From an uncultured Clostridia bacterium (GTDB taxonomy: Bacteria; Bacillota; Clostridia; Christensenellales; QALW01), in NCBI GenBank assembly GCA_934434555.1, contig CAKRZX010000008.1, positions 1-64,000 of the forward strand: a DNA stretch of 64,000 bases. Direction: 5' to 3'. Positions 44,070 through 51,672 of this stretch are shown here, in pieces. The notes beneath the pieces are model-generated. The model was given only the letters and a program-made list of their open reading frames with translations. It was not told the origin of the DNA and ran no database searches. A program made the position numbers and the translations under genes. Numbering within the stretch: position 1 is the first letter of the stretch; each line of letters begins with the position of its first letter.

Positions 44070-44765
44070 CTAAAACTTTATATCGTCCCTTGCGGCGGTA
44101 AGAGCGTAAATCTTTCCCGCGCCCGCTTTCTTCAAAATGCGGGAAACGGCACGGAGAGTTTCGCCGGTGGTACAGATATCATCGACCAAAAGAACCGTTT
44201 CACCCGAAAGGGTTCCGCTTGCGGAGTACAGACCCCTTATGTTTTTGCGCCGTTCTTCTTTGTTAAGCTGATACATATTGCTCCCGCCTGACGATTTTTC
44301 CAAAATATCGCGGACGGGTTTGTTTATCAAATGCGAAAGTTCCTTTGCAAGAAGCATTGCTTGATTGTAACCGTAATCTTTTATTCTCTTTTTGCTTGAT
44401 GCAACAGGCACAATCACGCTTATTTCATCAATAATTTCTTTCGGCAGCGCGTCACGCATAAGCAGTGCAAGCGGGTGTTTAAGATATCGGGCGTTATTGA
44501 ATTTGAACGCGTGAAGCAAATCTTTGTAAATTCCCGAATACGTTTTCGGCGCAAACAGCCTTTCATAATCGGGCGCTTCTTTAAGACAGGCGGCGCACAG
44601 ACCGCGGGTGTTTATCCTGTCAAGGCATATTCTGCACCTTTCACCCTCTGAATCGGATAAAGAATCAAAACAGGATTTACAAAATCCGTACTTATAAACA
44701 TTTTCATCTTTACAGTATACACAGCAAACGTCCCAAGGAAAGAACATTTTCTCGAAAAAATTCAT
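44070..44765 (-). CDS. comF: ComF family phosphoribosyltransferase-like protein
   Basis: This 231-residue protein has an N-terminal zinc-binding part with paired cysteines (CCVYC, CKSC, CRIC, CAAC) and a C-terminal PRTase domain with the PRPP loop VLLVDDICTTGETL. ComF is needed for DNA uptake in competent Firmicutes, although the gene is also widespread where competence is unknown. No comFA helicase gene is adjacent. Its stop codon directly abuts that of the ParB-like gene on the other strand with no spacer or terminator. Confidence 0.92.
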   Translation of the reverse strand: MNFFEKMFFPWDVCCVYCKDENVYKYGFCKSCFDSLSDSEGERCRICLDRINTRGLCAACLKEAPDYERLFAPKTYSGIYKDLLHAFKFNNARYLKHPLALLMRDALPKEIIDEISVIVPVASSKKRIKDYGYNQAMLLAKELSHLINKPVRDILEKSSGGSNMYQLNKEERRKNIRGLYSASGTLSGETVLLVDDICTTGETLRAVSRILKKAGAGKIYALTAARDDIKF

Positions 44766-44784
44766 AAAATTCGCCTTTTTCTTA

Positions 44785-44813
44785 TTGATTTTATACTGAT
44801 TATATCATATAAT
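44785..44813 (+). promoter_or_regulatory. Promoter of the rdgB operon
   Basis: TTGATT (44785-44790), 17-base spacer and TATAAT (44808-44813), 24 bases upstream of the start. Confidence 0.72.
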
Positions 44814-44836
44814 ATTGCCTGTGAAAAGGAGAAAAA

Positions 44837-45430
44837 ATGAAAATTATACTTGCAACAAACAATGCCCATAAAGTAAGAGAAATAAAAGAAATCCTCGGCA
44901 ATAAATTCGATACGGTGCTTACGCTGCGTGAAGCGGGTGTGGAGCATGAAACCGTTGAAGACGGTAAGACTTTTTATGAAAACGCGCTTAAAAAAGCCCG
45001 TGAGATAACAGAAATTACGGGCTGCGCCGCTCTTGCGGACGACAGCGGGCTGTGCGTGGATATTTTGGAGGGCGAACCGGGAATATATTCGGCGCGGTAT
45101 GCCGCAAGCGAAAACAGCGGTAACGCCCTTGACGCGGACAACAGAAAAAAACTGCTTGATAAATTAAAGAATGTAACGGAAGTTTCCGACCGCACGGCGC
45201 ACTTTGTAAGCGCGGTCGTACTTACTTTCCCTGACGGCAGAGTGCTTTCGGCAAAAGGCACTTTTTCGGGATATATTGCGTTTTCGGAAAAAGGCGAAAA
45301 CGGTTTCGGGTACGATTCGATATTCTTTGTTCCCGAAAAAAACAAGACCGTTGCGGAAATGAGCGAAGGCGAAAAGAATTCGTTAAGCCACAGGGGCAAG
45401 GCGTTAAGAGCCTTGGAAAAGCAGTTGTGA
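44837..45430 (+). CDS. rdgB: XTP/dITP diphosphatase (RdgB/HAM1 family)
   Basis: This 197-residue house-cleaning enzyme hydrolyses dITP, XTP and related non-canonical purine nucleotides. It begins with the signature IILATNNAHKVREIKEIL, has ALADDSGLCVD with the metal-binding acids, and ends with the family text GFGYDSIFFVPE and SHRGKALRAL. AAAGGAG precedes the ATG. The stop overlaps the following phosphoesterase gene by four bases, a common pairing in Firmicutes. Confidence 0.96.
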   Translation: MKIILATNNAHKVREIKEILGNKFDTVLTLREAGVEHETVEDGKTFYENALKKAREITEITGCAALADDSGLCVDILEGEPGIYSARYAASENSGNALDADNRKKLLDKLKNVTEVSDRTAHFVSAVVLTFPDGRVLSAKGTFSGYIAFSEKGENGFGYDSIFFVPEKNKTVAEMSEGEKNSLSHRGKALRALEKQL

Positions 45431-45978
45431 AAATTCTTGCTGTAAGCGACAGCCACAATGGCTATACGTTCGGCGGATTTTTTGATAAAACAAAGAATGC
45501 CGATATCGTTGTACACTTGGGCGACGGCGACAGGGACAAGGCGGACTTGGCGGCAGTGCTTATGCATAAGAGAGCCGAACACCTAACGGTTTTAACGGAC
45601 AGATTTTTGCCGGATACTGCGGCAGGCGTCGGTTCTCTTATGCATAACATTCCGTTTTACGCTCTGCGGGGGAACTGCGATTTTTCGGGGCTGCCGGAAG
45701 TAATCTTTCAGGCGGGAAATTTTAACGTACTTGCGCTCCACGGCGACAGGTTCTTTGTAAAAAGCGACTTGTCGTATTTAAGGCGCTATGCGGAAAATAA
45801 AAACGCGGATATCGTGCTTTACGGGCATTCGCATATTCCGTCAATCGACTGGTTGGACGGGCGGCTGTTTGTAAATCCGGGTTCGCTTTGCCGACCGCGG
45901 GACGGTTACAAACCCACATATTGCGTTATTGATATTGACGGGGATAAAATTTATCCCGAATTAAAAGAGTATAAATAA
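45427..45978 (+). CDS. YfcE/MJ0936-family metallophosphoesterase
   Basis: This 183-residue calcineurin-like phosphoesterase has all metal-binding blocks: SDSHNG, HLGDGDRD, LRGNCD, LHGDRF and YGHSHIP. The reading frame starts with ATG or GTG-type codons overlapping the rdgB stop (GTGA at 45427). Family members hydrolyse phosphodiesters, but the natural substrate is unknown. Its position directly after rdgB is conserved in many Firmicutes. Confidence 0.92.
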   Translation: MKILAVSDSHNGYTFGGFFDKTKNADIVVHLGDGDRDKADLAAVLMHKRAEHLTVLTDRFLPDTAAGVGSLMHNIPFYALRGNCDFSGLPEVIFQAGNFNVLALHGDRFFVKSDLSYLRRYAENKNADIVLYGHSHIPSIDWLDGRLFVNPGSLCRPRDGYKPTYCVIDIDGDKIYPELKEYK

Positions 45979-45994
45979 AAAAAGGAGAAAATAT

Positions 45995-47410
45995 ATGGAA
46001 GAATTCAGATTATGTAATGCGCTTTGCGACCATATGGTTTTGCAGCGGGACGAAGAAGTCCGCATATGGGGCAAAGGCAAAAAAGCAGGCGATTTTATTA
46101 AAGCCCAGATAGGTCCCTATGAGGGCGGCACGGTGGTTGATATCAACCTTACGTGGCAACTTTTTCTGCCGGCTATGCCCGTAAACTGCGTGCCGCAGAC
46201 GCTGACCGTTACCGACGGCGAAACTACGGTTACGGTAAACGATGTGCTTATAGGCGACGTGTGGGTGGTAAACGGACAGAGCAATGCCGAAATCACAATT
46301 GCCGCGGCAAACAGCAACGGCAAAGGAATTTATGATGAAGAAATCAAGGATATTCACGCAAGCGACAATATCCGTATTCTGGAACAGTACCGCGATTTGG
46401 CGTGCGTAAAGCACCCTGAAACAATGAACGAGCCCCAGTTTGACCTTATCGACCCGGAAATAAGTTCGTGGCGCAAACCTGATAAGCAGGAAGACATTAT
46501 GGACGTTTCGGCTATGGGATTCTTTTTTGCAAAATATATTTCCCGAACGCTCAATGCAAGCGTGCCGATAGGTCTTGTGGTAATTGCCTCGGCAGGCTCT
46601 CCCATGATGGAACTCATTATGCCCGAACTTGTTGTGCCTATGGGGTACACCAAAGCGGAAAAAGAAAACATTCCGCTTGCGGGTATGTATAACGCTCTTG
46701 CCGCGCCCATTCAGCCTATGACAATCAAAGGTATGCTTTTCTACCAGGGCGAAAGCGAACAGTGGAGGTGTGATAAATATCCCTATCATCTTAAATGGTA
46801 TGTTGATGAACTTCGCCGCCGTTTTGAAAAGAATTTCCCGTTCTATTTTGTGCAGATTTCTTCCCACGTGGGCGACGGCTTTGAAATGTGGAAACGTATT
46901 GAAGAAGTCAGATACGCACAGTTTGATATGCTTGATTTAATTGATAACAGTTATCTGATAGTTTCAATGGACGTGGGCGGCAGAAAAGAAAACGCCGACT
47001 GGGCGCACCCGCCGTATAAGAAACCCATTGGCGAGCGCTTGGCAAAATACGTGCTTGCAAACGAGTACGGAGTGGGCGATGTTGAGTTTGCGGCAAGTCC
47101 CGTTCCCGTTGACTGGGATTTTATTGACGATGCCGTATACGTTTACTTTGAAAACGTGGGCGACGGTCTTAAATGCGCCGCGGGCGATAAACTCGTGGGC
47201 TTTGAGGCGGCAGGCGAGGACGGAGAGTATAAGCCCGTTGACGGCGAAATCGCAGACAATGCAACCGTGATTTTTACGGGCGTGAAAAATCCGCAAAAAC
47301 TCCGCTATGCCCATATGCACGACGCGTATATCGAAAACGCAAACCTTGCGTCTTCATCCGATATGCCTTGCGCGGCATTTGAAATCAAAAAGAAAACAGG
47401 TTTAAGATAA
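45995..47410 (+). CDS. Sialate O-acetylesterase-like carbohydrate esterase
   Basis: This 471-residue protein has an N-terminal beta domain (DHMVLQRDEEVRIWGKG) and an SGNH-type SASA esterase domain. The serine block reads VNGQSNAEI (usually GQSNM), the middle block GMLFYQGESE, and the His block HPPYKKPIGERLAKY. There is no signal peptide, so it probably works on imported sugars. It may remove acetyl groups from sialic acid or from plant glycans such as xylan. It is the third gene of the rdgB operon, 16 bases after the phosphoesterase, with AAAGGAG before the ATG, and is followed by a terminator. Confidence 0.87.
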   Translation: MEEFRLCNALCDHMVLQRDEEVRIWGKGKKAGDFIKAQIGPYEGGTVVDINLTWQLFLPAMPVNCVPQTLTVTDGETTVTVNDVLIGDVWVVNGQSNAEITIAAANSNGKGIYDEEIKDIHASDNIRILEQYRDLACVKHPETMNEPQFDLIDPEISSWRKPDKQEDIMDVSAMGFFFAKYISRTLNASVPIGLVVIASAGSPMMELIMPELVVPMGYTKAEKENIPLAGMYNALAAPIQPMTIKGMLFYQGESEQWRCDKYPYHLKWYVDELRRRFEKNFPFYFVQISSHVGDGFEMWKRIEEVRYAQFDMLDLIDNSYLIVSMDVGGRKENADWAHPPYKKPIGERLAKYVLANEYGVGDVEFAASPVPVDWDFIDDAVYVYFENVGDGLKCAAGDKLVGFEAAGEDGEYKPVDGEIADNATVIFTGVKNPQKLRYAHMHDAYIENANLASSSDMPCAAFEIKKKTGLR

Positions 47411-47414
47411 GAAT

Positions 47415-47460
47415 AATCACCCCGAAAAGAGAGTATAATTCTTAATACGGGGTGATTTTT
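47415..47460 (+). terminator. Terminator directly in front of tspO
   Basis: Perfect 10-bp stem AATCACCCCG/CGGGGTGATT with a 23-base loop and T-run, ending one base before the tspO ATG. The right arm contains GGGGTGA, the only ribosome-binding-like sequence for tspO, and the loop contains TATAAT (47434-47439). Confidence 0.75.
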
Positions 47461-47461
47461 T

Positions 47462-47932
47462 ATGAAAAAAATAAATAAGCGAATGATTGACAGCGTATTG
47501 TTTGCGATTTTGCTTGCGGCGGTTACCGCGTCGTGTGCAATGCTGTTTACCGATACAAAAAGCGCGTGGTACGAAAACCTTATCAAGCCGCCGTTTCAGC
47601 CGCCGGCATTCGTGTTTATCGCGGGCTGGTCGCTGATTTATCTGCTCTTTGCGGCATCATTTTCGGTTGCGCTCTATTTTAAGGCGGGCAAAAAGGCGTA
47701 TTTTCTTTATGCGTTGCAATGCGTCTTTAACGTGCTGTGGTGTTTGTTCTTTTTTACGCTTCATATGCCGCTTTTGGCGTTTCCCGCGGTGCTTGCCTAT
47801 CTTGTAACAACGTATCTTACCGTACGCGTTATGTTCACGGTAAACAAAAATGCCGCGTATCTGTTGCTTGTGCAGATTCTGTGGCTCACTTTTGCATCAG
47901 TGCTTAACTACACTATAATTCTTTTGAATTAA
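47462..47932 (+). CDS. tspO: TspO/MBR family membrane protein
   Basis: This 156-residue protein has five membrane helices and the conserved WYENLIKPPFQPPAFVFIAGW motif region of TspO/translocator proteins, which bind porphyrins and cholesterol-like ligands. The final helix ends at residue 154. The C-terminal helix carries WLTFASVLNYTIILLN, which matches the family ending. Its ribosome binding site lies within a terminator hairpin, so upstream transcription may not give efficient translation. The bacterial role, perhaps tetrapyrrole handling or stress, is not settled. Confidence 0.92.
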   Translation: MKKINKRMIDSVLFAILLAAVTASCAMLFTDTKSAWYENLIKPPFQPPAFVFIAGWSLIYLLFAASFSVALYFKAGKKAYFLYALQCVFNVLWCLFFFTLHMPLLAFPAVLAYLVTTYLTVRVMFTVNKNAAYLLLVQILWLTFASVLNYTIILLN

Positions 47933-47935
47933 AGG

Positions 47936-47964
47936 TTGAAAAATCTCCTTGACAGTGGTACAAT
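47936..47964 (+). promoter_or_regulatory. Promoter of the SGNH hydrolase gene
   Basis: TTGAAA (47936-47941), 17-base spacer and TACAAT (47959-47964), 23 bases before the ATG and four bases after the tspO stop. Confidence 0.7.
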
Positions 47965-47986
47965 ATGAAAAAAAGGAGATGAGTTT

Positions 47987-48664
47987 ATGGCTGATATAAG
48001 GGAAAATACCGTTTCGGCGGAAAATCAACTTAAAAGAGAAGATTCCGTTTTCGGAAAAAAAGGAACGGGCAAAAGAATACTGTTTTTGGGCAATTCAATT
48101 ACCCGCCACGGACCCAATGCGTCGCTTGGGTGGCTTAGTGACTGGGGTATGGCGGCGTCAAGCGTTGAAAAAGATTACGTACACCGCACAATGGCGCGAG
48201 CCCTTGCAAAAGACCCGGACGTTTCATTTCTTGTGGGACAGATTTCACCTTGGGAAAGGCATTACTGGGTAGAAAATTTCTTTGAAGAGAGATTTCCCGA
48301 ACTGATTGAATATAACGCCGATATAATCGTGCTGCGTGCGATTGAAAACGTGCCCGCGGAGGAACTTGAAAATCACGATTTCCGCGCCGCTATAAAATCG
48401 CTTATTGATACGCTTAACCCTGACGGCACGGCAAAGGTTGTGCTTACGTCGGCTTTTTGGCCCGCGGGCGAAAGGGACAGAGCAATGCTTGATGTTGCGG
48501 CAAAGTACGGCTACCGTTTTGTTTATTTGGGCGATTTGGGTGTGCGCGACGAGTATACCGCAAAGGGATTGTTTGAACATTCCGGCGTTGCGGCGCATCC
48601 GGGCGATAAAGGTATGGACGAAATCGCACGGCGCATTTTCTTTGCGATAGAGGACTGGATTTGA
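47987..48664 (+). CDS. SGNH/GDSL-type hydrolase
   Basis: This 225-residue protein has block I as LFLGNSITRHG (Asn in place of the usual Asp of GDS), a plausible block V as VAAHPGDKGMDEIA with the catalytic His, and an alpha/beta flavodoxin-like layout between. It has no signal peptide. Such enzymes are esterases acting on acylated sugars or lipids; this one belongs to a group often found near glycoside genes. AAAGGAG precedes the ATG. The gene is monocistronic between its own promoter and terminator. Confidence 0.82.
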   Translation: MADIRENTVSAENQLKREDSVFGKKGTGKRILFLGNSITRHGPNASLGWLSDWGMAASSVEKDYVHRTMARALAKDPDVSFLVGQISPWERHYWVENFFEERFPELIEYNADIIVLRAIENVPAEELENHDFRAAIKSLIDTLNPDGTAKVVLTSAFWPAGERDRAMLDVAAKYGYRFVYLGDLGVRDEYTAKGLFEHSGVAAHPGDKGMDEIARRIFFAIEDWI

Positions 48665-48692
48665 AAAGCGGGAGCGAGGCTCCCGCTTTTCA
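48663..48692 (+). terminator. Terminator of the SGNH hydrolase gene
   Basis: Stem GAAAAGCGGGAGC/GCTCCCGCTTTTC with a very short loop, overlapping the stop codon. Confidence 0.85.
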
Positions 48693-48793
48693 GATTGTGC
48701 ATATATTGCGACCGATGGTCGCCGCTGCAATAATGAGGGGTGCTTGTGCTTATTTAGAAACGATTGTTTTGTGTTCTTTATTGATTTAGCACG

Positions 48794-48818
48794 GTAGGGC
48801 GGGGCTTTATGTCCCGCC
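48794..48818 (+). repeat. REP-like palindrome, TTTAT-loop variant
   Basis: GTAG head, stem GGCGGG/CCCGCC, and loop GCTTTATGT. An identical core lies at 49152. Confidence 0.82.
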
Positions 48819-48904
48819 GAATTCGGAAAGGTGGATTTTATGCAATAGGATAGGTGTTTTGCGGCAGTATGTCTTTTGCAAAAATGCAATCTTTTTTCGC
48901 TCGC

Positions 48905-48929
48905 GGCAGGAGATAAACCCCTGCCCTAC
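48905..48929 (-). repeat. REP-like palindrome, inverted, CAGG-stem variant
   Basis: Identical to 6557-6581, 42 kb away, although the outer flanks differ. Confidence 0.82.
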
Positions 48930-49020
48930 GGGGGAAAAATGGGTTTTGGGATAAAATAATTTTTGCGGTAAAATAATATTTTCGCATTGTTTGTTTTTCA
49001 CGCTTCGTTTGTTTTGCCCG

Positions 49021-49045
49021 GTAGGGGAGCACATTACGCTCCCGC
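49021..49045 (+). repeat. REP-like palindrome, GGAGC-stem variant
   Basis: GTAG head followed by GGGAGC, loop ACATTAC and GCTCCC. The stem sequence differs from other copies but still pairs. Confidence 0.75.
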
Positions 49046-49151
49046 TTTTGCATTATGTAATTATTGCGACCGATGGCCGCCGCTGCAATAATGAGGGGTG
49101 CTTGTATTTATTTAGAAACGATTGTTTTGTGTTCTTTGTTGATTTAGCACG

Positions 49152-49176
49152 GTAGGGCGGGGCTTTATGTCCCGCC
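49152..49176 (+). repeat. REP-like palindrome, TTTAT-loop variant
   Basis: Second copy of the element at 48794, in the downstream unit of the duplication. Confidence 0.82.
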
Positions 49177-49262
49177 GAATTCGGAAAGGTGGATTTTATG
49201 CAATAGGATAGGTGTTTTGCGGCAGTATGTCTTTTGCAAAAATGCAATCTTTTTTCGCTCGC

Positions 49263-49286
49263 GGCAGCAGCAAGCCGCTGCCCTAC
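49263..49286 (-). repeat. REP-like palindrome, inverted, CAGC-stem variant
   Basis: On the minus strand it begins GTAGGGCAGCGGC and ends TGCTGCC. It occupies the same place as 48905-48929 in the other duplicate copy, yet its stem has changed on both sides (CAGC/GCTG). Confidence 0.78.
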
Positions 49287-49427
49287 GGGGGAAAAATGGG
49301 GTTTGGGATAAAATAATTTTTGCGGTAAAATAATCTTTTCGCATAATCTTGCTTTTGCTCTTTGTTTATCTTATGTCATTTGCACAAAAGCAAAGAAGCC
49401 ACAATATTAAAGGTTCAAGTTCTTTGC

Positions 49428-49500
49428 CCCGCTTTCTTTTAAGAAAGCGGGCGGGGTACGGGGCAGCGCCCCGACAAGTAATGCCCGCATCGCGGGCATT
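49428..49500. repeat. Three consecutive GC-rich hairpins
   Basis: CCCGCTTTC/GAAAGCGGG (49428-49451), CGGGGC/GCCCCG (49459-49473) and AATGCCCGC/GCGGGCATT (49480-49500). They lie just beyond the stop of the minus-strand glycosyltransferase gene and may end that operon, but there is no T-run on that strand. Confidence 0.7.
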
Positions 49501-49504
49501 AAAA

Positions 49505-50446
49505 CTACCTGTTCAAAAATTCTTCGATAATATATCGGGGGCGCGATTTTGTTTCGTTGTATATTTTTCCGATATATTCACCGATAATGCCCAGCGAGAG
49601 CAACTGTATACCGCCTATCATCCAGATAGAGCAGATAATTGATGCCCAGCCACTGTCGGCGTGACCGGTTATTTTGATAATAATACTGTATATAAGCATT
49701 GCAAGGCTTAAAATGAAAATAATAAAGCCGAGCGAGGTTATAAGCCGTATGGGTTTTATGCTGAATGATGTTATACCGTCAATCGCAAAGGAAAGCATCT
49801 TTTTAAGTGGATACTTGCTTTCTCCGGCAAAGCGCTCACTGCGTTCATATTCCACAATTGCGGTCTTGAAACCGATAAGGGGAACAATGCCGCGCAGAAA
49901 CAGATTCACTTCCCTGAATTCCGCCAAAGCGTTAAGGGCACGCTTGCTCATAAGGCGGTAGTCGGCATGATTGTACACAATGTCAACGCCCATTTTGGCC
50001 AAAAAGCGATAGTACGCCAGAGCAGTGCTGCGCTTAAAAAAAGTATCTTTTTTCCTTGACGAACGAACGCCGTAAACGATGTCGCAGCCCTCGTTGTATT
50101 TTTCTATAAAACGGTCAAGAGCGTCGATGTCATCCTGTAAATCCGCGTCCATTGAAACAACAATGTCGGCGTATTCCTTTGCAGTCATAAGCCCCGCAAG
50201 CAAAGCGTTCTGATGTCCCCTGTTATGGGCAAGTTTTATGCCCGAAAACAGTTCATCGCCTTCGGTAAGACTTTTTATAATCTCCCATGTCTTGTCCTTT
50301 GAACCGTCGTCAATAAAACATACGCGGCTTTTTGAATCGATTGTTCCGCCGGAGATAAGCGATGTCATTTTTGCCTTTAAGCGCTTGCTTGTTTCCGGCA
50401 GAACCGCTTCTTCATTGTAGCAGGGAACGGTAACATACAAAATCAT
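49505..50446 (-). CDS. Family 2 glycosyltransferase, GtrB/DPM1-like
   Basis: This 313-residue protein has an N-terminal GT-A domain (about 1-215) with VPCYNEEAVLP, the DDGSKD nucleotide-sugar motif and MDADLQDD for metal binding, and a C-terminal part with two membrane helices (about 230-255 and 268-292). This is the layout of undecaprenyl-phosphate glucosyl/mannosyltransferases such as GtrB, which load a sugar onto the lipid carrier. It is the last gene of a four-gene minus-strand operon and starts four bases after the upstream stop. Confidence 0.9.
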   Translation of the reverse strand: MILYVTVPCYNEEAVLPETSKRLKAKMTSLISGGTIDSKSRVCFIDDGSKDKTWEIIKSLTEGDELFSGIKLAHNRGHQNALLAGLMTAKEYADIVVSMDADLQDDIDALDRFIEKYNEGCDIVYGVRSSRKKDTFFKRSTALAYYRFLAKMGVDIVYNHADYRLMSKRALNALAEFREVNLFLRGIVPLIGFKTAIVEYERSERFAGESKYPLKKMLSFAIDGITSFSIKPIRLITSLGFIIFILSLAMLIYSIIIKITGHADSGWASIICSIWMIGGIQLLSLGIIGEYIGKIYNETKSRPRYIIEEFLNR

Positions 50447-50450
50447 TTTT

Positions 50451-51068
50451 TTATTCTCCGATAATAAGTTCTTTCGCGTAGGGCAAAGAGGTTATCCAGT
50501 CGGCAAAAACGTGCCATTCGTCCAATTTATGATTCCTGCGCGCAAAATACATATTGCGCAGGTTTTCGTAATTCATAGTAACGGTGCGCATTTGGTTGTA
50601 ACTTGACGGAAGCAACTGAATCAAATCGTACCACAGCGCCTTGTCCTTCGTCTCTATGTATTCTTTGCGGAGTTCTTCCATAAAATCAATAAGCGTGTCC
50701 GCAACGTGCAAAGAGCGTTCGTCAAGTTTGTCAAAGGAAAAATCCTCGCGGGAAAACTCTTTTGAATGAATCTTGTGCATTGTGGAGGTGGAGTTTGCAA
50801 CAGTGCCCACTTTATAGGTGTCGAATTCTTTCCACCAGTAAAGAGGCGCGGTAATATCGACCGAAACGAAAATCATACGCACGAATTTCCTGTGGTCACT
50901 GCCCGCTGCGCAAAGGCGTTTTGCCAAATCCAAATCGTTCGGACCGAAAACAAAATTGCCGCTTTCGTCATAAAAACTGTCGCTGCGCGCCCAGCTGTTC
51001 ATAGGGTTGCGGGCGCCGCGCATAGCATTTTCAAAATTCATTACTTCAAATCTTTCAAGCTTAATCAT
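50451..51068 (-). CDS. Protein of unknown function, possibly distantly ThyX-like
   Basis: This 205-residue soluble protein begins MIKLERFEVMNFENAMRG. It contains RKFVRMIFVSVDITAPLYWW, then KEFDTYKVGTVANSTSTMHK and, near the end, NQMRTVTMNYENLRNMYFAR. The spacing of basic and aromatic blocks faintly recalls flavin-dependent thymidylate synthase (ThyX), but the RHRxxSxN motif is absent, so catalysis of that kind is doubtful. I recall similar proteins in phage and Firmicutes genomes without a defined function. It lies between a membrane protein and a glycosyltransferase in one operon, with nine- and four-base gaps. Confidence 0.7.
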   Translation of the reverse strand: MIKLERFEVMNFENAMRGARNPMNSWARSDSFYDESGNFVFGPNDLDLAKRLCAAGSDHRKFVRMIFVSVDITAPLYWWKEFDTYKVGTVANSTSTMHKIHSKEFSREDFSFDKLDERSLHVADTLIDFMEELRKEYIETKDKALWYDLIQLLPSSYNQMRTVTMNYENLRNMYFARRNHKLDEWHVFADWITSLPYAKELIIGE

Positions 51069-51077
51069 ATTTTTCTC

Positions 51078-51665
51078 CTATTTATAAATGCAAATGTAGA
51101 ACCATTGCCCATTGATATCAAGAGCGTCGCTCCACTCGGTATAATTTATTTCCCACGCTGCGGGGTAATTGCCCGAAGGTATATAGGCGTAACCCTCAAC
51201 GCGGTCTTTGGTGTCCAAAGTATAAAAGAACACAACATCGCCCAAAACTTCAACTTTCTTTGTGGGAACAATGAGGGAGAGTTCCTCGGACATCGCTTCT
51301 GCATCGCCTGTTTCCGAAATTGCCTGCGCGGAATGATTGAATGCCGTTTCGTGCTTTAAGAAATCGCCCTGAATTTTTGCGTTTGACGTGCCGTTTGACA
51401 GCATAAATGCCGCAACAAGAACAACAACCGACACAAATGCGAAAATAAGGAATACCATATCGCGCTTTTTATATGAAAGCACAAAATATACAACAGCCGT
51501 GATAACGCAAAGCACGGGGAAAATAAGCACTACGGCGTTTGCAGCAGAACCCAAGTACGAATAAATAAGATTGTTGTTTATCAGTGCCAGCAGCGACAAT
51601 GCGGCAAAAACTACGGGGATAAGACCCAAAAGCCAAAAAAACGGACTTCTCTTTTTCTTTTCCAT
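51078..51665 (-). CDS. Small polytopic membrane protein of unknown function
   Basis: This 195-residue protein starts MEKKKRSPFFWLLGLIPVVF. It has four predicted helices (about 9-30, 38-58, 60-80 region and 72-92, closely packed) followed by a soluble domain of about 100 residues, presumably outside, with AYIPSGNYPAAWEINYTEWS. No family was recognised. It is the second gene of the minus-strand operon, seven bases after the kinase-like gene. Confidence 0.72.
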   Translation of the reverse strand: MEKKKRSPFFWLLGLIPVVFAALSLLALINNNLIYSYLGSAANAVVLIFPVLCVITAVVYFVLSYKKRDMVFLIFAFVSVVVLVAAFMLSNGTSNAKIQGDFLKHETAFNHSAQAISETGDAEAMSEELSLIVPTKKVEVLGDVVFFYTLDTKDRVEGYAYIPSGNYPAAWEINYTEWSDALDINGQWFYICIYK

Positions 51666-51672
51666 AAAACTC

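Larger units (their letters stand above)
48705..49344. repeat. Direct duplication of about 280 bp (period about 358) carrying REP-like palindromes
   Basis: 48705-48987 and 49063-49344 are near-identical. Each copy starts with ATTGCGACCGATGG and a small hairpin (GCGACC/GGTCGC), then a forward REP (48794, 49152), then an inverted REP (48905, 49262) and a GGGGGAAAAATGGG segment. A fifth palindrome at 49021 sits between them. No supported gene occurs from 48665 to 49504; short open frames here are artefacts of the repeats. Confidence 0.85.

Noticed and set aside
48805..49247. Short open frames reading RRPSVAI or RAGVYLLPR
   Set aside because: They translate the duplicated repeats and REP palindromes and are not supported as genes.
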